From NCBI RefSeq assembly GCF_013410665.1, contig NZ_JACCFM010000001.1, positions 1,054,001-1,118,000 of the forward strand: DNA of 64,000 nucleotides, given 5' to 3'. The notes beneath the pieces were generated by a model. It made no database searches. It saw only the letters and a program-made list of their open reading frames with translations, and was not told the origin of the DNA. Shown in pieces: positions 53,682 through 62,030 of the stretch. Within the stretch, counting starts at the first letter, position 1, and each line of letters begins with the position of its first letter. Both the position numbers and the translations under genes were made by a program. This DNA comes from Leifsonia psychrotolerans. Lineage in GTDB: Bacteria; Actinomycetota; Actinomycetes; Actinomycetales; Microbacteriaceae.

Positions 53682-54605
53682 ATGCGTGATCCGGGTGACC
53701 TCTACGAGTTGAGCGACGAATCTGCCGTCGTTCCTGATGGGCTGCACCTGGTCGCAGGCCTGACCGGATTCGCCGACGCCGGTGGCGCGGTGTCGCAGTT
53801 CACCGAATACCTGCTGGGCACTCTTGAGCACACGGTGATCGCAACATTCGATACCGATGTCTTGTTGGACTACCGCGCACGCCGTCCGATCATCTATTTC
53901 GACGAGGATCACCTCACCGATTACCAGGCCCCGAGCCTGAAGCTCTACCTTGCACGTGACGAGATCGGCCAGCAATTCCTTCTGCTTGCCGGCTTCGAGC
54001 CAGATTTTCGTTGGGAGCAGTTCACCACTGCGCTTGTGCAGCTCGTCGAACGCTTCTCTGTCGTGTCGACCACCTGGGTTCATGCCATTCCGATGCCCGT
54101 GCCGCACACGCGGCCCATTGGCGTGACGGTGAGCGGCACCCGCTCAGATCTGGTCGAAACCATGTCGGTGTGGCGCCCGCACACACAGGTGCCGGCCAAT
54201 GTTCTGCACTTGCTTGAGTTCCGTTTGCAGGAAAGCGGGGCATCGACAGTCGGCTACATTCTGCTGGTCCCGCACTACCTGGCTGACACCGAGTTCCCCT
54301 CTGCGGCCCTGTCCGCACTGGAAAGCACCAGCGCCGCGACGGGACTGATTTTTCCGACCGATCATCTGCGTGAGCAGAACCGGGAGTTCCTTAACCGGAT
54401 CAACGAGCAGGTCGGCGAGAACCCTGAGCTCGCGAAACTGGTCGGCACCCTTGAACAGCGCTACGACTCATATATGGAGGGCAGCACCCTGCGTTCCCCA
54501 CTCACCGACGAGGACGGCGAACTTCCCTCAGCCGACGAGATCGCGGCCGAGCTTGAGAAGTTCCTCGCTATCCGTCGAACCAAAGACGACGACTCGCCTG
54601 CCTGA
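53682..54605 (+). CDS. PAC2-family protein (proteasome-assembly-chaperone-like)
   Basis: A 307-residue cytoplasmic protein of the PAC2/DUF75 family: VAGLTGFADAGGAVSQFTEYLL near the start, DYRARRPIIYFDEDHL, and the C-terminal helices with VGENPELAKLVGTLEQRYD. In actinobacteria the family is widespread even where no proteasome exists, and its function is unsettled. No proteasome gene is in this window. Confidence 0.9.
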   Translation: MRDPGDLYELSDESAVVPDGLHLVAGLTGFADAGGAVSQFTEYLLGTLEHTVIATFDTDVLLDYRARRPIIYFDEDHLTDYQAPSLKLYLARDEIGQQFLLLAGFEPDFRWEQFTTALVQLVERFSVVSTTWVHAIPMPVPHTRPIGVTVSGTRSDLVETMSVWRPHTQVPANVLHLLEFRLQESGASTVGYILLVPHYLADTEFPSAALSALESTSAATGLIFPTDHLREQNREFLNRINEQVGENPELAKLVGTLEQRYDSYMEGSTLRSPLTDEDGELPSADEIAAELEKFLAIRRTKDDDSPA

Positions 54606-54636
54606 TCGCCGGTTCGTTCCCCTGCTTTCGCCTTGC

Positions 54637-54642
54637 TAGGTT
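54637..54642 (+). promoter_or_regulatory. -10 box for the MFS transporter gene
   Basis: TAGGTT, 7 nt, GTG at 54650; predicted leaderless. Confidence 0.4.
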
Positions 54643-54649
54643 TGATGGA

Positions 54650-55981
54650 GTGAACTCCCGACGATCCTGGCTTATCTTCTCAATCGGATCGTTTGCCTAC
54701 CTCTCTGCGATCTTGCAGCGCACGTCGATGGGTATTGCCGGGGTAGCCGCCACAGAGCGATTTGGTGGCTCAGCCGCGGTTCTGTCGAGTCTCGCCGTCG
54801 TTCAACTCATCGTGTACGCCGCAATGCAGATTCCCGTTGGCGTGCTCATCGACCGTTTCGGCCCCCGTGTTCTGATTCTGACGGGCACCTCCCTGATGGT
54901 GCTGGGCCAGTTGTCGCTCGCCTTCGCCCCGTCAATCTCGGTCGCCGTGATCGGACGCATCCTCGTCGGCGCCGGTGATGCGATGCTCTTTATCTCCGTT
55001 ATTCGCCTGATCAGCTCGTGGTTTTCCGGGCGCATCGTGCCCCAGCTGTCCCAATGGATGGGGAATATCGGCCAGCTTGGTCAAGTGGTTTCTGCGATTC
55101 CTCTCGCGTGGATTCTGGGTATGTGGGGCTGGACGCCTGCGTTCCTGTCCGCGGCATCTGTGGCTGTTATTGCTTTGATCGCCGTGATTATCGTGATTCG
55201 TGATCGACCGGCCCACAGTGAGGACCATCCACGGCCGGCGACCTGGGCAGCGGCAATCGCTCAGCTTCGACACAGCTTCAAACGGCCCGGCACTCAGTTG
55301 GGTTTTTGGTCGCACTATGTCACCCAGTCGTCGGGCACCGTTTTCAGCCTGCTCTGGGGGTTCCCGTTCATGGTCTACGGGCTCGGCTATGAACCGCACC
55401 TCGCCGCGGCCATGCTGACCATCCTCGTGGGCGCCGGCCTCATCTTCGGTCCGATTCTCGGGCTGCTTTCGGCGCGGTATCCGTTGCGTCGCAGCAATAT
55501 CGTTCTCGGAATCGTGGCGGCAATTGGAACAGCCTGGGCCGTGGTGCTGCTGTGGCCGGGAACGCCGCCGATCGGGGTGATCGCCCTGCTGCTTGTGGTG
55601 TTGGGTATCGGTGGTCCCGGCTCACTGATTGGCTTCGATTTTGCCCGGACATTCAACCCTCAGCGCAGCTTGGGGGCGGCGAATGGTGTGGTGAACGTGG
55701 GCGGATTCACCGCAAGCTTCGTTTCGATGTACCTGATCGGCGTTTTTCTCGACCTCCAGAACGGATGGCGCATCAGCGCGGGTGGGAGGAGTGACCTCTA
55801 CGAACTCGGCTCGTTTCGAACGGCCTTCGCCGTGCAATATCTGGTCATCGGCGTCGGGGTCGTCTTTCTTCTTCGGGCCCGTCGGCGCACGCGCCGGGGC
55901 ATGTCACGTGACGAGGGAATAGAAGTGGCTCCGATCTGGGTTGCACTCTCTAGGAAGTGGCGACGGCACAAGAGCAACTGA
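54650..55981 (+). CDS. Major facilitator superfamily transporter
   Basis: A 443-residue membrane protein with twelve hydrophobic segments. The loop between segments 2 and 3 reads PVGVLIDRFGPRVL, the MFS motif A. The substrate is unknown; the N-terminus (RSWLIFSIGSFAYLSAILQRTSMG) is shared with nitrate/sugar-phosphate-like MFS proteins of actinobacteria. It starts at GTG 44 bp after the PAC2 gene. Confidence 0.88.
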   Translation: MNSRRSWLIFSIGSFAYLSAILQRTSMGIAGVAATERFGGSAAVLSSLAVVQLIVYAAMQIPVGVLIDRFGPRVLILTGTSLMVLGQLSLAFAPSISVAVIGRILVGAGDAMLFISVIRLISSWFSGRIVPQLSQWMGNIGQLGQVVSAIPLAWILGMWGWTPAFLSAASVAVIALIAVIIVIRDRPAHSEDHPRPATWAAAIAQLRHSFKRPGTQLGFWSHYVTQSSGTVFSLLWGFPFMVYGLGYEPHLAAAMLTILVGAGLIFGPILGLLSARYPLRRSNIVLGIVAAIGTAWAVVLLWPGTPPIGVIALLLVVLGIGGPGSLIGFDFARTFNPQRSLGAANGVVNVGGFTASFVSMYLIGVFLDLQNGWRISAGGRSDLYELGSFRTAFAVQYLVIGVGVVFLLRARRRTRRGMSRDEGIEVAPIWVALSRKWRRHKSN

Positions 55982-56225
55982 CCTGTGCCGTGGCTTGCTC
56001 CCTCCCCAAACCGTGCAATAATTGAGGCAGGACCCGTTCTGGTTCCGGAAATCTTTGGCCTCTGCGTCGAAGAGTGCGTTGCTTGACTGCAGCGTCCGGA
56101 CTTGACATGGGTCCTTGTACTGCCCAAATCCAGTTCGTCGTGACGAATATCGACCGGTTTCGCACCGATCGAAGGCACTATCGCCAGGTTTGCCGGTGCA
56201 ATAACCAAGCATGAGAGGTATTCGA

Positions 56226-57458
56226 ATGGCAATCCCCGCAAAGTCAGAGGCGACGGACACCACAGAGAGCCCGGAGCCCGTAGTAGAGGCGCCCAAGAAG
56301 CGGGCTCCAGCTACCAAGGCCAAGGCCGCGGCGGTGAAAAAAGCACCTGCAGCCCCGCGCAAGCGCGCAAGCGCCAAAGCAGCCGAGGAAGAAGCATCCG
56401 AGCCTGTCGCCGATGATGCTTTCGATGACGACGACGACACCAAGCGCCCGGCCCCGGCCGAACCGCTTCCGAGTGGCGCCCTCGTGCTCTCTCTCGTCGA
56501 CGACGATGACGAAGTGCCGGTCTACTCAAGCGCCATCACCGGTGCCACTGCTGACCCGGTCAAGGACTACCTGAAGCAGATCGGTAAGGTCGCCCTTCTG
56601 AATGCGGCCGAAGAAGTCGAGTTGGCCATGCGCATTGAGGCTGGCCTGTTCGCTGAAGACAAACTGTCGGTCATGACCGACGCCGAGAAGAAGAGCTCTC
56701 TCGGACGCGAACTTCAGTGGGTCGCGAAAGACGGCGCCCGTGCGAAGAGCCACCTGCTCGGCGCCAACCTGCGCCTCGTGGTCTCGCTCGCCAAGCGCTA
56801 CACTGGCCGCGGAATGCAGTTCCTCGACCTCATCCAGGAAGGCAACCTGGGTCTCATCCGTGCAGTCGAAAAGTTCGATTACACCAAGGGCTTCAAGTTC
56901 TCGACCTATGCCACCTGGTGGATCCGTCAGGCCATCACACGCGCCATGGCCGACCAGGCCCGTACTATCCGTATTCCGGTTCACATGGTTGAGGTCATCA
57001 ATAAGCTCGCGCGAGTGCAGCGTCAGATGCTGCAGGATCTGGGTCGCGAACCAACGCCCGAAGAGCTGAGCCGCGAACTGGACATGACTCCTGAAAAGGT
57101 TGTCGAAGTGCAGAAGTACGGGCGTGAGCCCATCTCGCTGCACACCCCGCTCGGCGAAGATGGTGACAGTGAATTCGGTGACCTGATTGAAGACACCGAA
57201 GCCGTTGTACCTGCCGACGCGGTGGGCTTCACAATGCTTCAGAAGCAGCTCGAGAGCTTGCTTGATTCGTTGTCCGAGCGCGAAGCCGGGGTCATCCGCA
57301 TGCGCTTCGGCCTGGGCGATGGCATGCCGAAGACGCTGGACCAGATCGGTGACACATTCGGTGTGACGCGTGAGCGCATCCGCCAGATCGAGTCGAAGAC
57401 GATGGCCAAGCTGCGTCATCCGTCGCGTTCGCAGTCGCTGCGCGACTACCTCGAGTAG
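56226..57458 (+). CDS. sigA: Principal RNA polymerase sigma factor
   Basis: A 410-residue group 1 sigma-70. The N-terminal 100 residues are Lys/Ala-rich then acidic; region 1.2 is [22 protein letters not shown]; region 2 has [18 protein letters not shown] and [11 protein letters not shown]; region 4.2 is [15 protein letters not shown]. The ATG at 56226 has GAGAGG 6 nt before it, and another ATG five codons earlier lacks one. The 244-bp upstream region must hold its promoter. murT starts 3 nt after its stop. Confidence 0.96.
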   Translation: MAIPAKSEATDTTESPEPVVEAPKKRAPATKAKAAAVKKAPAAPRKRASAKAAEEEASEPVADDAFDDDDDTKRPAPAEPLPSGALVLSLVDDDDEVPVYSSAITGATADPVKDYLKQIGKVALLNAAEEVELAMRIEAGLFAEDKLSVMTDAEKKSSLGRELQWVAKDGARAKSHLLGANLRLVVSLAKRYTGRGMQFLDLIQEGNLGLIRAVEKFDYTKGFKFSTYATWWIRQAITRAMADQARTIRIPVHMVEVINKLARVQRQMLQDLGREPTPEELSRELDMTPEKVVEVQKYGREPISLHTPLGEDGDSEFGDLIEDTEAVVPADAVGFTMLQKQLESLLDSLSEREAGVIRMRFGLGDGMPKTLDQIGDTFGVTRERIRQIESKTMAKLRHPSRSQSLRDYLE

Positions 57459-57461
57459 ATC

Positions 57462-58736
57462 TTGCAGGTGCGATATGCGCCGGCGATTCTCATCGGCAGA
57501 ATCGTACGGAAGCTTGCCCGGTGGCGTAAACCGGGTGGTGGTTCGGCAATTCCGGGCGTCGTCGTCAACGCGATCGCGCCCGGATTCCTTACCCGCACGC
57601 TGAACAGCTTCCCCGGCGGACTCGTTATCGTCACTGGGTCGAGCGGTAAGTCGACCACGACCAAGATGCTGGTTGCGGCCGTGCGCGCGCACGGGGTGTC
57701 GGTGTTTACCAACCCCTCGACCGCCAATATCACCCAGGGGCTCACGTCTGCTCTTCTCGAAGAGGTGAGCCTCCGCGGCCGCATCGAGGGCGACATCGCA
57801 GTACTTGAGATGGATGAAGGCCACGGCGCACTCATCGCGGACTCGCTGAAGCCGCGTGTTGTGGCTCTCACCAATGTGATGGTCGATCAGATCGACCGGT
57901 TCCATGACTCGGATATGGTCGCATCAATGCTGGCGAAGATCGCCGTGAGAGCCACCGATTCCGTGGTTCTGAATAGTGACGATCTGCATTTGGTGTGGCT
58001 GGGGGAGCGCCTCACCGGTCCCGCCCGTATCGATCGCTATGGGGTGTCGGCCGAGGTTCTCGCAGCGAATCCTCGTGGACTCGGTTACAGCCTGACTGCG
58101 CCCGAGCGACTGACCGCTGCGGATGGCATTGTGCTGACCCGCGTCGACGGGTTGCGCGCCGAGGTGAACGTCGACGGCCGCAGTTACGCGTTCACTCTTC
58201 CGGCTCGGGGCACCCACTATGCAGTGGATGCCGTGACTGCCCTGGCTACCGCGCGCGCCGCACTCGGTGAACGGTTTGATCCGGTTGTTGCTCTCGCGGC
58301 AATTTCGTCGATTCCGCCCGTTTTCGGGCGGGGTGAAATCGTTTCGGTGCGCGGCCGCATGGTGGAGTTCGTTCTGGTGCAGAATCCTGCAAGTTTTCAG
58401 CTCAATGTCGACAGCCTCGAACCGGGCACCGAGCAGATCATGATCGCGATCGGCTCTGATGTACGCGACCCGTCCTACTTCTGGCCGGTGGACACGTCAC
58501 CACTCGCACACGTCCTAATCGCTTCGGGGTCAAAGGCGTTCGATATCGCCCTGCAACTCGCCTACGACGGAGTAGCGGTCGACCGGGTGGAGCCCGATTT
58601 GGGCCGCGCGCTCGATGACTTTCTCCTCCTTGATGATCCGCCAAACGGACTCAAGACCATTGTTTTCTCTGCCGACTCGATGCGTCGCACCCGGACTCAC
58701 CTCGGCCTCACCTCGAATGCCGAGGAGCCGGTATGA
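57462..58736 (+). CDS. murT: MurT-like Mur ligase (lipid II isoglutaminyl synthase type), zinc ribbon lost
   Basis: A 424-residue protein of the MurT family, whose known members form the amide-donor-accepting half of the complex that amidates D-Glu of lipid II. The ATP loop is VTGSSGKSTTTKM (near residue 57), with TNPSTANITQGL, LEMDEGHG and TNVMVDQIDRFHD in the expected order, and a C-terminal domain with NPASFQLNV and SDVRDPSYFWPVD, where Asp near residue 336 corresponds to the catalytic Asp of S. aureus MurT. The Cys4 ribbon normally inserted near residues 205-225 is absent; the protein has no cysteine at all. The start is TTG 57462, or GTG 57468. gatD overlaps by 4 nt. Confidence 0.88.
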   Translation: MQVRYAPAILIGRIVRKLARWRKPGGGSAIPGVVVNAIAPGFLTRTLNSFPGGLVIVTGSSGKSTTTKMLVAAVRAHGVSVFTNPSTANITQGLTSALLEEVSLRGRIEGDIAVLEMDEGHGALIADSLKPRVVALTNVMVDQIDRFHDSDMVASMLAKIAVRATDSVVLNSDDLHLVWLGERLTGPARIDRYGVSAEVLAANPRGLGYSLTAPERLTAADGIVLTRVDGLRAEVNVDGRSYAFTLPARGTHYAVDAVTALATARAALGERFDPVVALAAISSIPPVFGRGEIVSVRGRMVEFVLVQNPASFQLNVDSLEPGTEQIMIAIGSDVRDPSYFWPVDTSPLAHVLIASGSKAFDIALQLAYDGVAVDRVEPDLGRALDDFLLLDDPPNGLKTIVFSADSMRRTRTHLGLTSNAEEPV

Positions 58737-59461
58737 CCGCACCGCTTACGATCGTGTCCCTGCTGCCCGAGCTTCTTGGCACCAATGGTGATGCTGCCAA
58801 CGCGCGGGTGCTCGCCACCCGCGTCCGGTGGGCGGGGTATGACGCGAACATCATCGAAGTACGCACTGCGGCAGATCTGCCCGACGTCGTTGACGCCGTC
58901 GTCGTCGGCTCGGGCTCCGACACCGATCTGGTCGCTGCCCGTGACATCCTGGCCACACTTGCGAATGAATTCCGCGTTTGGTCGACCGGGGGAGTACCGA
59001 TTCTTGCTATTGGAACAGGCTGGGAGTTGCTCAGCTGGGGAATCGAGCAGCACGACAGCACCGTCATCGAGGGGCTCGGACTGGTTGCTGGCCGAGCCGT
59101 CCCGCGCCCGGAGCGGGTGACCGACGATCTTGTTGTCGCGTCCAAGTACGGCAGGCTCATCGGCTTCGAGAATCATGCCCGTGACTATGTCGGTGCCGAA
59201 GGCTCACCACTGGGCCGCGTGATCTCGGGCTCGGGGAACGGCGCAGGATTCGAAGGAATTGTCATGGGGGAGTTCTTCGGTACTCACCTGCACGGTCCGG
59301 TGCTCGCTCGCAACCCAGGATTCGCCGATCACCTGCTCACGGTCATGCTGGCCCGTCATGGTGCGGTGTATCAGCGGGGCGCAGATGCGGCGTTCGCCGA
59401 TGCCATGGCACAGGGCGCGCGCAATCAGATCGCATCGCGCCTTTCACTCGAAACGGAGTAA
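58733..59461 (+). CDS. gatD: GatD-like amidotransferase lacking the catalytic cysteine
   Basis: A 242-residue protein of the class I glutaminase fold, partner of MurT. Collinear motifs with S. aureus GatD are VGSGSDTDL, GLVAGRAV, RLIGFENHARDY and FGTHLHGPVLARN, the last holding the active-site His187. At the nucleophile elbow, where GatD has CGGYQ with Cys94, this protein reads IGTGWEL: residue 94 is Gly. Glutamine hydrolysis by the usual thioester route is therefore not expected. Translation is coupled to murT by an ATGA overlap, so a complex is likely. Confidence 0.88.
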   Translation: MTAPLTIVSLLPELLGTNGDAANARVLATRVRWAGYDANIIEVRTAADLPDVVDAVVVGSGSDTDLVAARDILATLANEFRVWSTGGVPILAIGTGWELLSWGIEQHDSTVIEGLGLVAGRAVPRPERVTDDLVVASKYGRLIGFENHARDYVGAEGSPLGRVISGSGNGAGFEGIVMGEFFGTHLHGPVLARNPGFADHLLTVMLARHGAVYQRGADAAFADAMAQGARNQIASRLSLETE

Positions 59462-59468
59462 GCACAAT

Positions 59469-59511
59469 GCCCCTGCTCGAACGATCTTGCGATCGTCGTG
59501 CAGGGGCATGA
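59469..59511. terminator. Hairpin between gatD and the DUF7455 gene
   Basis: ATGCCCCTGC (59469-59478) pairs perfectly with GCAGGGGCAT (59502-59511), with an inner ACGATC/GATCGT stem. It begins 7 bp after the gatD stop and separates convergent genes. Confidence 0.72.
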
Positions 59512-59525
59512 GGTGCGTTCGTGTT

Positions 59526-59762
59526 TTAGGACCGGTGATCTTCCAACAGCCGACTCGACTCGTCGTGCCAGCTTTCGGCGATGGCCGACAGCTTCTCTTG
59601 GTGCTTACGGCCGTGGTGGGCGCAAAACAGCAACTCACTGTTGTTGACGACGACCCGAATGTAAGCCTGCGCGCCACACGCGTCGCAGCGGTCTGCTGCG
59701 GTGAGCTGGTGGGGGGCTCCCTGTGCGTCGACGGCACCATTCTCGGTGGCGATCTGGGACAT
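59526..59762 (-). CDS. Small DUF7455 zinc-binding protein
   Basis: A 78-residue protein with the motif RCDACGAQAYIRV and, 16 residues on, LFCAHHGRKH: a CxxC/CxxH zinc site. Such DUF7455 proteins sit next to sigA and topoisomerase genes across actinobacteria; their role is unknown. The ATG at 59762 has GAGGAGGAG just upstream; a longer frame from 59858 lacks support. Confidence 0.88.
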   Translation of the reverse strand: MSQIATENGAVDAQGAPHQLTAADRCDACGAQAYIRVVVNNSELLFCAHHGRKHQEKLSAIAESWHDESSRLLEDHRS

Positions 59763-59908
59763 GTTCTCCTCCTCCAGTTGTGAAGCGTAAAACCCTGATA
59801 CTCCATGTAAACACGCCTGAACCTCGGATACGAGCCATGTGGCTCCTATTTCGCTCACCGCGTAGTGAGGGCGGCGAGTGTCGAAACCGTAAATTCAATT
59901 GTGTTCAC

Positions 59909-59914
59909 TAGTCT
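59909..59914 (+). promoter_or_regulatory. -10 box for parE
   Basis: TAGTCT, 8 nt, GTG at 59923. The spacing allows a leader of 0-3 nt. Confidence 0.4.
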
Positions 59915-59922
59915 TAACAGTT

Positions 59923-62001
59923 GTGAGTTCTGACTATTCCGCCCGGCACCTTTCTGTTCTCGAAGGACTCGAGGCAGTCCGCAAACGTCCCGGCATGTAC
60001 ATCGGGTCCACCGACTCACGCGGCCTCATGCACTGCCTGTGGGAAGTCATCGATAACTCCGTCGACGAGGCTCTCGCCGGGCACGGCACGAGCATCGATA
60101 TCGTGCTGCATCCTGACGCCAGTGTTGAGGTGCGTGACACCGCCCGCGGCATCCCTGTCGACATCGAACCGAAGACCGGCCTGTCTGGTGTCGAGGTGGT
60201 CTTCACCAAGTTGCATGCCGGGGGCAAGTTCGGCAGCGGCTCCTACGCGGCATCTGGCGGTCTGCATGGCGTCGGTGCCTCAGTCGTCAACGCGTTGTCG
60301 GAGCGACTCGACGTTGAAGTGGACCGCGACGGCAAAACGTACGCCATGTCTTTCCATCGGGGCGAGCCCGGTATTTTCACGGACACGGGAGAGAAGAGCC
60401 CGGATGCTCTGTTCACCCCGTTCCAAGACACCAGCGAACTGCGCATCATCGGCAAGGTGAAGCGCGGTGTGACCGGAACCCGTGTGCGGTATTGGGCCGA
60501 TCGGCAGATCTTCACCAAGGGCGCAACGTTCCAGACGGAAGACCTGCTCGGCCGCGCCCGACAGACCGCCTTTCTCGTTCCCGGGTTGGCCATCGAAGTT
60601 GACGATCTGCGCAGCGAAGAGCCCCTCCATGAGTCGTTCAAATTCGACGGTGGAATCTCCGAGTTCGTCGATCACCTGGCACCTGATTCGCCGATCACCG
60701 ACACCTGGCGCCTGACCGGCCAGGGCACGTTCGCCGAGACCGTTCCGGTGCTCAGCGACACGGGTGCGATGGTCCCCACAGAGCTCACGCGTGAGTGCCA
60801 GGTCGACATAGCGCTGCGCTGGGGAACGGGCTACGACACTGTCGTGCGAAGCTTCGTCAACATCATCTCCACTCCGAAGGGGGGAACACACCAGGCCGGC
60901 TTTGATGCTGGATTGGTCAAGTTTCTGCGGGCACAGGTCGAACAGAATGCACGCCGGCTGAAGGTGGGTACCGACAAGCTCGAGAAGGATGATGTCATGG
61001 CCGGCCTTACCGCCGTTCTGACGGTACGCCTGCCCGAGCCTCAGTTCGAGGGCCAGACCAAAGAGGTTCTGGGCACTCCCGCGGTACGGGCCATCGTGGC
61101 CAACGTCGTCGCGAAGACTCTCGGCGAGCGGTTTGCGTCGACCAGGCGCGACGATAAAGCCCAGTCGGCCCTGGTACTCGACAAAGTTGTCGCCGAAATG
61201 AAGTCGCGGCTGTCAGCTCGGGCCCACAAAGAGACCCAGCGGCGCAAGAATGCGCTTGAGAGTTCGTCGCTTCCGGCGAAGCTCGTTGACTGCCGCAGCA
61301 ATGATGTGGCTACCAGCGAGTTGTTCATCGTCGAAGGCGATTCCGCACTGGGAACGGCCAAGTTGGCCCGAGACAGTGAACACCAGGCGCTGCTCCCGAT
61401 CCGCGGCAAGATTTTGAACACCCAAAAGGCGTCGGTGGCTGACATGCTCGGCAACCTGGAGTGCGCGTCGATCATTCAAGTGATCGGTGCCGGTTCTGGC
61501 CGCAGTTTTGACCTGTCGGCTGCTCGCTACGGCAAGATCATCATCATGAGTGATGCCGATGTGGATGGCGCACACATTCGCACGTTGCTGCTCACTTTAT
61601 TCTTCCGGTACATGCGTCCGATGATCGAGGATGGCCGTATTTTCGCAGCGGTTCCGCCGTTGCACCGGGTGGTCGTGATGAACCCCGGGTCAAAGCCGAA
61701 CGAGACGATCTACACCTATTCGGAGGCCGAGTTGCAGGGCGTTCTGGCCGGATTGAAGCGCACCGGCAAGCGCTATCAAGATCCGATCCAGCGCTACAAG
61801 GGTCTCGGCGAGATGGATGCCGATCAGCTTGCAACGACGACAATGGAGCGAGCGCATCGCACGCTGCGACGAGTTCGCGTTTCCGATGCTGAAGCGGCTG
61901 GCGCCGTGTTTGAGTTGCTCATGGGCAACGATGTGGCGCCCCGCAAAGAGTTCATCATCGACAGCGCCGACGGCCTCTCGCGTGACCGGATCGACGTCTA
62001 G
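59923..62001 (+). CDS. parE: DNA topoisomerase IV subunit B
   Basis: A 692-residue type IIA topoisomerase ATPase subunit. GHKL motifs EVIDNSVDEALAGH and GGLHGVGASVVNALS, TOPRIM motifs EGDSALGTAKLARD and MSDADVDGAHIRTLL are complete. The variant SALGTAK in place of SAGGSAK, and the location by sigA facing a GyrA-like gene, point to ParE rather than GyrB. The GTG at 59923 gives the family start MSSDYSARHLSVLEGLE. Confidence 0.9.
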   Translation: MSSDYSARHLSVLEGLEAVRKRPGMYIGSTDSRGLMHCLWEVIDNSVDEALAGHGTSIDIVLHPDASVEVRDTARGIPVDIEPKTGLSGVEVVFTKLHAGGKFGSGSYAASGGLHGVGASVVNALSERLDVEVDRDGKTYAMSFHRGEPGIFTDTGEKSPDALFTPFQDTSELRIIGKVKRGVTGTRVRYWADRQIFTKGATFQTEDLLGRARQTAFLVPGLAIEVDDLRSEEPLHESFKFDGGISEFVDHLAPDSPITDTWRLTGQGTFAETVPVLSDTGAMVPTELTRECQVDIALRWGTGYDTVVRSFVNIISTPKGGTHQAGFDAGLVKFLRAQVEQNARRLKVGTDKLEKDDVMAGLTAVLTVRLPEPQFEGQTKEVLGTPAVRAIVANVVAKTLGERFASTRRDDKAQSALVLDKVVAEMKSRLSARAHKETQRRKNALESSSLPAKLVDCRSNDVATSELFIVEGDSALGTAKLARDSEHQALLPIRGKILNTQKASVADMLGNLECASIIQVIGAGSGRSFDLSAARYGKIIIMSDADVDGAHIRTLLLTLFFRYMRPMIEDGRIFAAVPPLHRVVVMNPGSKPNETIYTYSEAELQGVLAGLKRTGKRYQDPIQRYKGLGEMDADQLATTTMERAHRTLRRVRVSDAEAAGAVFELLMGNDVAPRKEFIIDSADGLSRDRIDV

Positions 62002-62030
62002 CCGCGAGCCGTAGTCCGCCGGCGCGTGAC

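Noticed and set aside
55982..56225. Consensus promoter for sigA (TTGACA near 56102)
   Set aside because: TTGACA is followed at 10 bp, not 16-18 bp, by a TA-containing hexamer, and the hexamer at 17 bp is CAAATC; I could not place a -10 with confidence.
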